This document shows positions 36,816 through 45,094 of a stretch of DNA of 64,000 bases, one piece after another. How positions within the stretch are numbered: the first letter of the stretch is position 1; every line of letters begins with the position of its first letter. Source of the DNA: Betaproteobacteria bacterium HGW-Betaproteobacteria-3 (GTDB lineage: Bacteria; Pseudomonadota; Gammaproteobacteria; Burkholderiales; Burkholderiaceae_C); NCBI GenBank assembly GCA_002842205.1, contig PHCI01000004.1, positions 1 through 64,000 of the forward strand. The letters are read 5' to 3'. The position numbers and the translations under genes are program-made. The notes beneath the pieces are model-generated. The model was not told the origin of the DNA, ran no database searches, and saw nothing but the letters and a program-made list of their open reading frames with translations.

Positions 36816-37006
36816 TAGCAAGCTTGCGACCACCGTCGCCTGTAAGCTTTCGCCCCTCCCCCCCGACTGACCGTCAGATTCACCCTGGGCACGCCCGTTG
36901 GGTGCCGCTCGGTGCGGCACCCAACGGAACATCTGCCCGCTTGCGGCACACTACGGTCAACCGGCTGCGTCGCCCCCAAAACCTGAACCCCGATGGAACC
37001 CCGTAC

Positions 37007-39169
37007 ATGAAGCTCCGAAAAATCGTCATTCTTGCCCTGATTGCGGCCGCGGTTGCGGCTTTTTTTGCGTTGGATCTGGGTCAGTACCTGAGCCTGGGGT
37101 ACCTCAAGCAGAGCCAGGCCACGTTCGCCGGGCTGTATGAACGCCAGCCGCTGGCGGTGGCCGCGGTGTATTTCGTGATTTACGTCGCGGTGACGGCGCT
37201 GTCGGTGCCCGGGGCGGCGATCCTCACACTGGCCGGGGGCGCGATTTTCGGCTTGGGCTGGGGCACGCTGATCGTGTCGTTTGCCTCCAGCCTGGGGGCC
37301 ACGCTGGCGTTTCTGGCGGCGCGGTTTGTGCTGCGGGACAGCATCGAGGCGCAGTTTGGCCAGCGCCTGGCCGAGATCAACAACGGCATCAAAAAAGACG
37401 GCGCGTTCTATCTGTTCACATTGCGGCTGGTGCCGCTGGTGCCGTTTTTTGTGATCAATCTGGTGATGGGCCTGACGCAGATGCGCGCCATCACGTTCTA
37501 CTGGGTCAGCCAGCTGGGCATGCTGGCGGGCACCGCGGTGTACGTGAACGCGGGCACGCAGCTGGCACGCATCGAGTCACTGCAGGGAATCTTGAGCCCG
37601 GCGCTGATCGGCTCGTTTGTGCTCTTGGGCGTGTTCCCGCTGATCGCGCGCAAGGTTGTCGAGGCCGTGCAGCGGCGCAAGGTGTACGCGCGCTGGGCCG
37701 CCGTGCGCCCGAAAACCTTTGACCGCAACCTGGTGGTGATCGGTGGCGGCGCGGGTGGGCTGGTGTCGGCCTACATTGCGGCCGCGGTCAAGGCCAAGGT
37801 GACGCTGGTCGAGGCGCACAAGATGGGCGGCGACTGCCTGAACTACGGTTGCGTGCCCAGCAAGGCGCTCATCAAAAGCGCCAAGCTCGCGCACCAGATG
37901 AAGCACGGCCACAAGTACGGCCTGAGCGACACGGTGCCCACCTTCAGCTTCAAGGCGGTGATGCAGCGCATCCACGACGTGATTGCCGCCATCGCGCCGC
38001 ACGACAGTGTCGAGCGCTACACCGGACTGGGCGTGGAGGTGCTGCAAGGCTACGCCAAGATCGTCAACCCCTGGACGGTGGAGATCGCGCTCAACGATGG
38101 CGGCAAGCAGGTGCTGACCACCCGCAGCATCGTGATCGCTGCCGGCGCCCGCCCCTTTGTGCCGCCGCTGCCTGGCCTGGACGATGTGGGCTATGTCACC
38201 AGCGACACGCTGTGGGACACCTTCGCCCAGCTCGACGCCATCCCGCCGCGGCTGGTGGTGCTGGGCGGCGGGCCAATCGGCTGCGAACTGGCGCAAAGCT
38301 TTGCGCGCCTGGGCTCGCAGGTCACGCAGGTCGAGATGGCGCCGCGCATCATGATCCGCGAGGACGAAGAGGTGTCGGCGCTGGCGCGCGCGGCGCTCAC
38401 CGCCGACGGCGTGCAGGTGCTCACCGGACACAAGGCCTTGCGGGCCGAGAAGACGGGCGACGTCAAAACCCTGATCGTCGAGCACGAAGGCGCTGAAAAG
38501 CGCATCGAATTCGACGCCCTGCTCTGCGCGGTGGGCCGGGTGGCGCGCCTCAAGGGTTACGGGCTGGAAGACATCGGCGTGCCCACGCAGCGCACGGTGG
38601 ACACCAACGAATACCTGCAAACCATTTACCCCAACATTTACGCTGCGGGTGACGTGGCCGGGCCGTTCCAGTTCACCCACACCGCGTCGCACCAGGCCTG
38701 GTACGCCTCGGTCAATGCGCTGTTTGGCGACGTGAAGAAGTTCAAGGTCGATTACTCGGTGATCCCCTGGGCCACCTTCATCGACCCCGAGGTGGCGCGC
38801 GTCGGCCTGAACGAGCAGGAAGCCAAGGAAAAAGGCATCGCCTACGAGGTCGTCAAATACCCCATGGACGACCTCGACCGTGCCATTGCCGACAGCGAAA
38901 CCGAAGGCTTCGTCAAGGTGCTCACCGTGCCGGGCAAGGACCGCATTCTGGGCGTGACCATCGTGGGCACCCACGCGGGCGACCTGCTGGCCGAATACGT
39001 GCTGGCCATGAAGCAGGGGCTGGGGCTCGAGAAGATCATGGGCACCATCCACACCTACCCCACGCTGTCCGAGGCCAACAAGTACGCCGCAGGCGACTGG
39101 AAGCGCGCCCACCAGCCGCTCAAGCTGCTCGAATGGGTGCGCCGCTACCACGACTGGAAGCGGAGCTGA
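37007..39169 (+). CDS. VTT-domain membrane protein fused to a pyridine nucleotide-disulfide oxidoreductase
   Basis: The 720-residue protein has an N-terminal TVP38/VTT membrane domain (about residues 5-220, 'SVPGAAILTLAGGAIFG', 'FTLRLVPLVPFFVINLVMG') joined to a mercuric-reductase-like flavoprotein. The latter has the FAD loop GGGAGG (246-251), the redox pair Cys277-x4-Cys282 and a C-terminal 'IHTYPTLSE' that supplies the His-Glu pair in this family. It is therefore a membrane-anchored disulfide oxidoreductase. The electron acceptor is unknown; no NmerA metal-binding domain is present, so mercury reduction is unlikely. A DUF547 gene follows 9 bp later. Confidence 0.9.
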   Translation: MKLRKIVILALIAAAVAAFFALDLGQYLSLGYLKQSQATFAGLYERQPLAVAAVYFVIYVAVTALSVPGAAILTLAGGAIFGLGWGTLIVSFASSLGATLAFLAARFVLRDSIEAQFGQRLAEINNGIKKDGAFYLFTLRLVPLVPFFVINLVMGLTQMRAITFYWVSQLGMLAGTAVYVNAGTQLARIESLQGILSPALIGSFVLLGVFPLIARKVVEAVQRRKVYARWAAVRPKTFDRNLVVIGGGAGGLVSAYIAAAVKAKVTLVEAHKMGGDCLNYGCVPSKALIKSAKLAHQMKHGHKYGLSDTVPTFSFKAVMQRIHDVIAAIAPHDSVERYTGLGVEVLQGYAKIVNPWTVEIALNDGGKQVLTTRSIVIAAGARPFVPPLPGLDDVGYVTSDTLWDTFAQLDAIPPRLVVLGGGPIGCELAQSFARLGSQVTQVEMAPRIMIREDEEVSALARAALTADGVQVLTGHKALRAEKTGDVKTLIVEHEGAEKRIEFDALLCAVGRVARLKGYGLEDIGVPTQRTVDTNEYLQTIYPNIYAAGDVAGPFQFTHTASHQAWYASVNALFGDVKKFKVDYSVIPWATFIDPEVARVGLNEQEAKEKGIAYEVVKYPMDDLDRAIADSETEGFVKVLTVPGKDRILGVTIVGTHAGDLLAEYVLAMKQGLGLEKIMGTIHTYPTLSEANKYAAGDWKRAHQPLKLLEWVRRYHDWKRS

Positions 39170-39178
39170 GCCATTGTG

Positions 39179-40009
39179 ATGCGCCTTGATCGACGCCATT
39201 TTGCTCTATTTATAGGAGCAAACTATTTATATTTGACGGGGGCTCAGGCTCAAAATATCCAGAAATCTGGCGATTTTGACCACGGCTACACGGCCTGGAA
39301 CACGCTGCTCCAGAAGCATGTGCACTGGCTGCCCGACGCGCGCCAGTCGCAGGTCGACTACACGGGCTTCGCCGACGACGCCACGACGCTTCAGCAGGTC
39401 CTCGACGGCTGGTCGGCCGTTACCCCTGCGGCGTTCGCCGCCTTCAGCCGCGCACAGCAGATGGCGTTTCTGGTCAACGCCTACAACGGGTTCACGGTGG
39501 CCTTGATCCTCACGCGCTACCCCAAGCTGGCCTCGATCCGCGAGCTGGGCAGCCCCTTGCAAAGCCCGTGGAAAAAGCGTTTTTTCACCTTGCTCGGGCA
39601 ACGCCGGCACCTGGACTGGATCGAGCACGAGCAGTTGCGCCCGCTGTACGCCGACCCGCGCGTGCACACCGCGATCAACTGCGCCAGCATCGGCTGTCCG
39701 GCGCTGCGGCCCGAAGCCTTTGTGGCTGCGCGCCTGGACGCCCAGCTGGACGACGGCATGCAGCGCTTTCTGGCCGATCGCACGCGCAACCGCATGGCCG
39801 CGGGCAAGCTGCAGGTCAGCTCGATCTTCAAATGGTTTGCCGAAGACTTCACCCAGAACCGCGGCGGCTACGCCAGCGTGAAAGACCTGTTTGCACGCTA
39901 CGCCGACGAGCTGGCCGACGCGCCCGCCGACCGCGCAGCCCTCCGGGCGCGCACCGCGCCGATCACCTACCTGGACTACGACTGGGCGCTCAACGACCTG
40001 CGCCGCTAA
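39179..40009 (+). CDS. DUF547 domain secreted protein
   Basis: The 276-residue protein has a signal peptide ('FALFIGANYLYLTGAQAQ') and a DUF547 domain ('QMAFLVNAYNGFTVALIL', 'DPRVHTAINCASIGCPAL', 'SSIFKWFAEDF'). The function of DUF547 is unknown. It is 9 bp after the VTT-flavoprotein gene, so they are probably co-expressed; as I recall, this pairing is found in other proteobacteria. A GTG one codon upstream is an alternative start. The signal peptide is encoded by a copy of the dispersed repeat. Confidence 0.86.
   Translation: MRLDRRHFALFIGANYLYLTGAQAQNIQKSGDFDHGYTAWNTLLQKHVHWLPDARQSQVDYTGFADDATTLQQVLDGWSAVTPAAFAAFSRAQQMAFLVNAYNGFTVALILTRYPKLASIRELGSPLQSPWKKRFFTLLGQRRHLDWIEHEQLRPLYADPRVHTAINCASIGCPALRPEAFVAARLDAQLDDGMQRFLADRTRNRMAAGKLQVSSIFKWFAEDFTQNRGGYASVKDLFARYADELADAPADRAALRARTAPITYLDYDWALNDLRR
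39200..39270 (+). repeat. dispersed 60-bp repeat, copy G, in a signal-peptide coding region
   Basis: The segment reads CTATTTATAGGAGCAAACTAT, then TTATATTTGACGGGGGCTCA, then GGCTCAAAATATCCAGAAAT. It is one of the better-preserved copies. It is in sense orientation and encodes G-A-N-Y-L-Y-L-T-G-A-Q-A-Q-N, the hydrophobic core and cleavage region of the signal peptide. Confidence 0.88.
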
Positions 40010-40105
40010 AGCCACTGCCTCCTTTGCCGCGGCCCCCTTTGCCGCGGCCTGCGCGGACGGGCTTTGGGCAGGACCATGCGGGCAACGGTGGCACACTCGG
40101 GGCCC

Positions 40106-41248
40106 ATGACTTCATCGCTGACGATCAAGAATCTGGTGCTGCTGGGTGCCGGACACGCCCACGTGCACGTGCTGCACGGCCTGGCGCAACGTCGGCCGGC
40201 CGACCTCAACATCACCGTGATCGCGCCCTATCCCCGCCAGTTGTATTCGGGCATGGTTCCCGGCTTCATGGCCGGCCATTACACGCTGGACGACTGTGTG
40301 ATCCCGCTTCAACCCCTGATCGATGCCTGCGGCGCCCGCTACGTGAACGCCAGTGCCATCGGCCTGGACCTTGAGCGCAATCGCGTGCTCCTCAACGACG
40401 GCCATTCGGTGGCCTGGGACTGGCTGAGCGTCAACACCGGCCCGGTGCTCGACCGCGATGTGATCGAGCGCCAGATGCCCGGGGCCCGCGCCAATGCCCT
40501 CTTCGTGCGGCCGATCGAGGCCTTTGGCAAACTCTGGCCCGAAGTGCGGGCGCTGGCCGCCACCCGTCCGATTCATGTCGCCGTGGTGGGTGCGGGCGCA
40601 GCCGGTCTTGAATTGGCCATGGCCGCCGCGCACGTGCTGCCAGAAGGTTCGCGCGTGACGGTGGTCACGGGCGGGCCACCCGTGGCGGCCAACTACCCCC
40701 CGGGCCTGCGCCAACGGGTGCAGCGCGCGCTGCGGCGCCTGAACATCACGGTGCTGCCCGACGTCTGCACCGGCTTCGGCCCCGGTGAGGTTCGACTGGC
40801 CAGTGGCGCCCGGCTGGCCTGCGACGCGCCACTGCTGGCCGTGGGCGCCCAGGCGCCCGGCTGGTTGCAGGACAGCGGCCTGGCACTGGACGAGGCCGGT
40901 TTCATGGCCGTCAATTCGTTCCAGCAAAGCACCCATCACGCTCAGGTGTTCGCCGCCGGCGACGTGGCCAGCCGCGTGGACGCGCCTCACCCGCGCAGTG
41001 GCGTGTACGCGGTGCGGGCGGGCCCGTCCCTGCTGGAGAACCTGCGCGCCAGCATGGCCGGCGAATCGCTCAAGGCCTACCATCCGGCCCCCCGATCGCT
41101 CAACCTGCTGGCCTGCGGCGACCGCTACGCCGTGGGAGCCTGGGGCAATTTCAGCTTTGAGGGGCGTTGGGTCTGGCGCTGGAAAGACCGCATCGACCGC
41201 GCCTTCATCGCGCAGTACACGCCGGGCCTTCGGCCGCGCCCAGACTGA
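40106..41248 (+). CDS. FAD-dependent oxidoreductase homologous to the SelD N-terminal domain
   Basis: The 380-residue protein has a dinucleotide fold at the N-terminus (GAGHAHV, 14-20), the segment 'YSGMVPGFMAGHY', a second loop 'VVGAGAAGLELA' and a late 'VFAAGDVA'. It matches the TIGR03169-type domain fused to SelD in this same window: the fusion has 'GGGHSHV', 'YSGMLPGYIAGHY', 'VVGGGAGGVEL' and 'IFAAGDIA' in the same order. It is thus a paralogue without the SelD part. It lies beside, and convergent with, the putative selenium transporter genes. A role in selenium redox chemistry is an inference from this context. Confidence 0.85.
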   Translation: MTSSLTIKNLVLLGAGHAHVHVLHGLAQRRPADLNITVIAPYPRQLYSGMVPGFMAGHYTLDDCVIPLQPLIDACGARYVNASAIGLDLERNRVLLNDGHSVAWDWLSVNTGPVLDRDVIERQMPGARANALFVRPIEAFGKLWPEVRALAATRPIHVAVVGAGAAGLELAMAAAHVLPEGSRVTVVTGGPPVAANYPPGLRQRVQRALRRLNITVLPDVCTGFGPGEVRLASGARLACDAPLLAVGAQAPGWLQDSGLALDEAGFMAVNSFQQSTHHAQVFAAGDVASRVDAPHPRSGVYAVRAGPSLLENLRASMAGESLKAYHPAPRSLNLLACGDRYAVGAWGNFSFEGRWVWRWKDRIDRAFIAQYTPGLRPRPD

Positions 41249-41314
41249 ACGCGCAGAGGGCCAGCCCGGCACGCCCTCGGGCGGCCGCCCCGCATGCGGC
41301 CCAGCGGCCGTGCT

Positions 41315-42196
41315 TCAGCGGGACATCCAACGCCGCGCCAGATAGCTCGCCGCGTCCACCAGCGCCACCAGCGCCATCATCGCGGCCAGCACCGAACCGG
41401 TTTCGCCCATCTGGAACAGCCCCATGTGAAACGCCAGCATCTGGCCCAACCCGCCCGCGCCCACCACGCCCAGCACGGCGGCGGCGCGGATGTTGTTTTC
41501 CCAGCGGTACAGGGTGTAGCTCATGAGCTGCGGCAGCACCTGTGGCAGGGTGGCGTACAGGAACACCCGGCCCTCGCCGACCCCCCGCGAACGCAGCGCA
41601 AAGGCGGGGCCGTCCTGGGCATTTTCGATGGCTTCGGCAAACAGGCGGCCCAGCACGCCGGTGGTGTGCAGCGCCAGCGCCAGCGTGCCGGGGAACGGCC
41701 CGAGCCCGGCAGAAATCAGCAGCAAGGCCGCCCACACCAGTTCGGGGATGCTGCGCAGCGCGTTGAGCAGCAACCGGGTGACGCCGCGCCAGCGTGCCGG
41801 GTCCTGCGCGTGGGTACGGCTGGCCGGCAGCGCGAGCGCCAACCCGAAGAGGGCCGCGATCACCGTGCCCAGCGCCGACATGGCCAGCGTCTCCAGCGTG
41901 GCCACCGACAGTTTTTTCAGGAACACCCACTCGACGTTGGGCCGCAGCAGCTCGGCCACGAAGCGGCCCATGCGACGCATCGAATCGACCGAAAAGAACC
42001 TGGCCCATTGCAGGTCCAGCGACCAGAAGCTCAGCACGGTCAGCAGCAGCAGCCCGGCCACGAACCAGCAGGCGGTGCAGCGTGCGTCAAACAGGCTGGG
42101 CGGCAAGCGGTACACCTCGTTGGCGGCCGCGGTGCGTGCCGTGCGGGACGCTTCGCCGGCAGGACCGGGTTCACGGGGCGGTGGTGGCGCGGCCAT
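41315..42196 (-). CDS. phnE: PhnE-type ABC transporter permease (putative selenium uptake)
   Basis: The 293-residue protein has about six membrane helices and the permease loop 'LNALRSIPELVWAALLLISAG' with 'GVVGAGGLGQML' near the end. It is one of two related permeases in the operon phnD-phnC-phnE-phnE. It starts one base after the upstream permease stop. In this context (egtD, senA, senB, selD) the transporter matches the family annotated as a putative selenate transporter rather than a phosphonate transporter. No phosphonate catabolism gene is near. Confidence 0.85.
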   Translation of the reverse strand: MAAPPPPREPGPAGEASRTARTAAANEVYRLPPSLFDARCTACWFVAGLLLLTVLSFWSLDLQWARFFSVDSMRRMGRFVAELLRPNVEWVFLKKLSVATLETLAMSALGTVIAALFGLALALPASRTHAQDPARWRGVTRLLLNALRSIPELVWAALLLISAGLGPFPGTLALALHTTGVLGRLFAEAIENAQDGPAFALRSRGVGEGRVFLYATLPQVLPQLMSYTLYRWENNIRAAAVLGVVGAGGLGQMLAFHMGLFQMGETGSVLAAMMALVALVDAASYLARRWMSR

Positions 42197-42197
42197 G

Positions 42198-43043
42198 TCA
42201 GCCCAGCGCCTTGCGCAACCAGGTGCTGGCGCGGTCGGCCAGCCACACCAGCGCCATGAACACCAGCAGCATGGTGGCCACCTCGGCGCCGTTGAACATC
42301 TTCATGGACGAATCCATCTGCTGCCCCAGCCCGCCCGCGCCCACAAAACCGAGCACGGCCGACGAGCGGATCGCGCATTCCCAGCGGTACACGGTGTAGC
42401 TGGTGAGTTCGGCCGCGTTTTGCGGCAGCAGACCATAAAAGAACGCCTGCAGTCGGCCCGCGCCGTTGCGCAGCAGCGTGGTGGTGGCGTGGGGGTCGCC
42501 GCTTTCCAGGATCTCGGCATACACCTTGCCCAGCATGCCGCCGTAAGTGAGTGCGATGGCGAGCACCCCGGCCGTGGCCCCCAGGCCCACCACCCGCACA
42601 AACACCAGCGCCCAGATCAGCTCGGGCACGCTGCGCAGCACGATCAGCAACCCACGCACCGCCACGCGCAGCACCGCCGGGCCGGTTGCCATGCGGCCCG
42701 CCAGACCCGACACCGACAGCACCCGCACCGACAGCAGTGTCAGCGGCCAGGCCAGCAGCAGCGCCAGCGCGATGCCCGCGGTGGCGATGGCCACGGTGCG
42801 CCAGGTTTCGCGCAACACCATGGCCAGAAATTCAGGGTCGGTTCGGGGGGGGAAGAAGTCACCCAGAAACCGCAGCGTCGGCGTCAGGCTTTCGGGCGAC
42901 CACAGCGTCCAGGGCCTGAATTCGGTCAGCACCAGCAGCGGCCACAACAGCACCACGGCCGCCACGGCCCAGAACACGCGGGCGCGCCAGGCCGGATCGC
43001 GCAGGGCCGGGCCGGCTGCGGGAGTCAGTGCCACACCGCTCAT
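42198..43043 (-). CDS. phnE: PhnE-type ABC transporter permease (putative selenium uptake)
   Basis: The 281-residue protein has about six membrane helices with 'LLIVLRSVPELIWALVFVRVVG' and 'LGFVGAGGLGQQMD', closely parallel to its downstream neighbour, so the pair probably arose by duplication and forms the membrane channel. ATG 43043 is chosen because it starts 4 bases after the phnC stop; the open frame extends upstream over phnC. The substrate is inferred from context. Confidence 0.85.
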   Translation of the reverse strand: MSGVALTPAAGPALRDPAWRARVFWAVAAVVLLWPLLVLTEFRPWTLWSPESLTPTLRFLGDFFPPRTDPEFLAMVLRETWRTVAIATAGIALALLLAWPLTLLSVRVLSVSGLAGRMATGPAVLRVAVRGLLIVLRSVPELIWALVFVRVVGLGATAGVLAIALTYGGMLGKVYAEILESGDPHATTTLLRNGAGRLQAFFYGLLPQNAAELTSYTVYRWECAIRSSAVLGFVGAGGLGQQMDSSMKMFNGAEVATMLLVFMALVWLADRASTWLRKALG

Positions 43044-43047
43044 GACG

Positions 43048-43881
43048 TCAGCGGCAGTGCATGACCGCCGGCACCGGCTTGCCGGGTGGCGCATCGAAGC
43101 TCGCAGGGGCCGGGCCCGACAGTTCGTCCAGGTGCTGGGCGTACAGGTCGCGCAGGCGTTGCGGGGTGACCTGATCGGCGGGCAGGTCAAAGGCCAGTTC
43201 GCCACCGCGCAGGCCCACGATGCGGGGAAAGTGCAGCAAGGCCATCTCGACATGGTGCAGTGTGGCCACCAGGGTGGCGCCCTGTTCGCGCGCGGCTTGC
43301 GTCAGCGACACCAGCGCCTGCGCGGCGCGCGTGGGGTCGAGTGCCGAGAGCGGCTCGTCCACCAGCAGCAGCGTGGCGTCGGCCACCAGGGCGCGGGCCA
43401 GGCCGACGCGCTGGCGCTCGCCGCCCGACAGCCGGTCGACCCGGGCAAACAGTTTGTCGGCCAGGTCAAAGCGCGCGAGCGCGGCGTCGGCCCGCGCCAT
43501 GCCCTGGGGGTAGAACAGGCTGCGCAGGCTTTGCCACAGCCCGATGTGCGGCAGCCGCCCGGCCAGCACCGCCGTGACCACCCGCTGGCGCGGCGGCAGC
43601 GGTGGCACCTGGGGCGCCAGAAACAGCGTGCCGCGCAAACGCTGCAACTGCCGGCGCGGCAGTTGCCACGGATCGCGGTCGTCGAGTTGCAGCACGCCAC
43701 CCGCGGGCCGGATGGCGCAGGCCAGCAGGTGCAGCAGCGTGGTCTTGCCTGCGCCCGAAGGGCCGATCACGGCCAACTGCTCGCCCGCGTCCACGCGCAA
43801 GCTCAAGCCCGCCAGCGCCAGGGCCGCCGCCGCCGGGGCGGCGGGGTGGCGTGCAGAACAGTGGTCGAGCAGCAGTTTCAT
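43048..43881 (-). CDS. phnC: PhnC-type ABC transporter ATP-binding protein (putative selenium uptake)
   Basis: The 277-residue ATPase has Walker A GPSGAGKTT (40-48), the signature 'LSGGERQRVGLARAL' and Walker B 'LLLVDEPLSALD', with a 'LHHVEMAL' switch His. ATG 43881 is the first of the conserved frame. The region directly upstream, including the start codon edge, is a copy of the dispersed repeat, which separates phnC from phnD by 139 bp. It energises the two PhnE-type permeases. Confidence 0.88.
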   Translation of the reverse strand: MKLLLDHCSARHPAAPAAAALALAGLSLRVDAGEQLAVIGPSGAGKTTLLHLLACAIRPAGGVLQLDDRDPWQLPRRQLQRLRGTLFLAPQVPPLPPRQRVVTAVLAGRLPHIGLWQSLRSLFYPQGMARADAALARFDLADKLFARVDRLSGGERQRVGLARALVADATLLLVDEPLSALDPTRAAQALVSLTQAAREQGATLVATLHHVEMALLHFPRIVGLRGGELAFDLPADQVTPQRLRDLYAQHLDELSGPAPASFDAPPGKPVPAVMHCR

Positions 43882-43940
43882 AAACAAAATGGCACTTAGC
43901 CCCCGTCAAATGGCACTAGTTTGCTACTATTTTAATACCA
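43880..43940 (-). repeat. dispersed 60-bp repeat, copy C, in the phnC leader
   Basis: On the minus strand this reads ATTAAAATAGTAGCAAACTA, then CATTTGACGGGGGCTAAG, then TGCCATTTTGTTTATG, where the final ATG is the phnC start. The core is perfect. It is in sense orientation to phnC and so forms its 5' leader. Confidence 0.88.
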
Positions 43941-44020
43941 TTCAACAGCCCGGCAAACCGCCACCCGGTGCCGCAGGGGGCCGGGTCTCGGGTCGGGGCA
44001 GGTGGCTTGGGGCGTCAGCC

Positions 44021-44887
44021 TTACTTGAGCAAGCCGGCGCTGCGCGCAGCAGCCTCGATGCCCTTGTAATTGTCGGCCTTGGTGGGCACGAAACGCGTGG
44101 CGCGCTGCAGTTCAAGGATTTCCTTGCCTTCGGCCGTGTCGCGGCTCAGGTCGAGGAAGGCCTTGGCCAGTTTCTCGCGGGTGGCCGCGGGCATGTCGGC
44201 ATGGACCGTCCAGTTGTAGTCAAAGTAAGGCGGGGTGGTAAAGAACACGCGGACCTTGGCCGGGTCCACCTTCTTGTCGGCCACGAACTTGTCCCACACC
44301 GAGATGTTGAGCGCACCCGCGTCCACCTTGCCCGCAGCGACGGCCGCGATGGTGGCGTCATGGGCGCCCGAATAGGCCACGCGCCTCAGATCCTTGTCAG
44401 GGTCGATACTGGCCTGCAGCAGGAAGCTGCGCGGCATCAGGTGGCCCGAGGTGCTGGACTGCGAGCCAAAGCTCAACGTCTTTCCCTTGAGGTCGGCCAG
44501 GCCCTTGATGGCCGGGTCGGTGGTGATGAAGACCGACTTGAATTTTTCGTCCTCTTCGCGCTGCACCAGGGGGATCACCTTGCCGCCCGACCGCACGTTG
44601 GCCTGCACAAAGGTGAAGCCGCCAAACCAGGCCAGGTCCACCTGCTTGTTGACCAGCGCCTCGACCGAAGCCGCATAGTCGGTGACGGGGGTGAACTCGA
44701 CCTTCATGCCCAGTTTGCCCTCCAGGTACTTGACCAGCGGCGCGGCCTTGCGGGCCAGCTCGGTGGGTGACTCGTCGGGGATGGCGGTCATCCTGAACAC
44801 CTGCTGGGCCTGGGCCACCGTGCCCAGGAAAACCAGCGAACCGACTACCAGCGCCTTGAACGCGCGCAATGAAAAAATACGGGACAT
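44021..44887 (-). CDS. phnD: PhnD-type substrate-binding protein, putative selenate/selenium ABC transporter
   Basis: The 288-residue protein has a signal peptide (1-27, 'GTVAQA') and a PhnD-like binding fold ('IPDESPTELARKAAPLVKYLE', 'VDLAWFGGFTFVQAN', 'SSTSGHLMPRSFLL', 'YSGAHDATIAAV'). It resembles the family named putative selenate ABC transporter substrate-binding protein (TIGR04553, from memory), which was defined by co-occurrence with selenium genes. It starts the transporter operon and is divergent from egtD. Direct substrate evidence is lacking; selenate, selenite or an organic selenium compound are options. Confidence 0.85.
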   Translation of the reverse strand: MSRIFSLRAFKALVVGSLVFLGTVAQAQQVFRMTAIPDESPTELARKAAPLVKYLEGKLGMKVEFTPVTDYAASVEALVNKQVDLAWFGGFTFVQANVRSGGKVIPLVQREEDEKFKSVFITTDPAIKGLADLKGKTLSFGSQSSTSGHLMPRSFLLQASIDPDKDLRRVAYSGAHDATIAAVAAGKVDAGALNISVWDKFVADKKVDPAKVRVFFTTPPYFDYNWTVHADMPAATREKLAKAFLDLSRDTAEGKEILELQRATRFVPTKADNYKGIEAAARSAGLLK

Positions 44888-45094
44888 GAAAAACTCCTGA
44901 AAAAATATCTGGCACCGCCGCCAATGCTAATCGCATTCGCCATGGTGGCCGATATGCAGCGAAATATATGCAGCGCAATACACAGGCCCGCCGCTGTGGT
45001 TTGCGGCAGTCCCGCCCGCCGTTGGCGCGCACCGCAACGCGAGCCGCTGGTGCGCAACCGCTAACATGCGTGCTGCACGCACGAAAATCCGCGC
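44888..45094. promoter_or_regulatory. divergent control region between the transporter operon and egtD
   Basis: This 207-bp gap must hold promoters for both directions. It contains an inverted repeat AATGC-TAATC-GCATT (44924-44938 region) near the phnD side and two direct copies of ATATGCAGCG (44952-44961 and 44966-44975) spaced 14 bp apart. These could be operators for shared control of uptake and synthesis. No regulator gene is in the cluster and I cannot name the site type. Confidence 0.4.

Noticed and set aside
37007-39169. Mercuric reductase (MerA)
   Set aside because: There is no metal-binding N-terminal domain, no C-terminal vicinal Cys pair and no mer genes nearby. The N-terminus is a VTT membrane domain.
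41315-44887. Phosphonate uptake as the role of the PhnCDE-type transporter
   Set aside because: No phosphonate degradation gene is nearby, while egtD, senA, senB and selD are. Selenium uptake fits better, though the substrate is untested.
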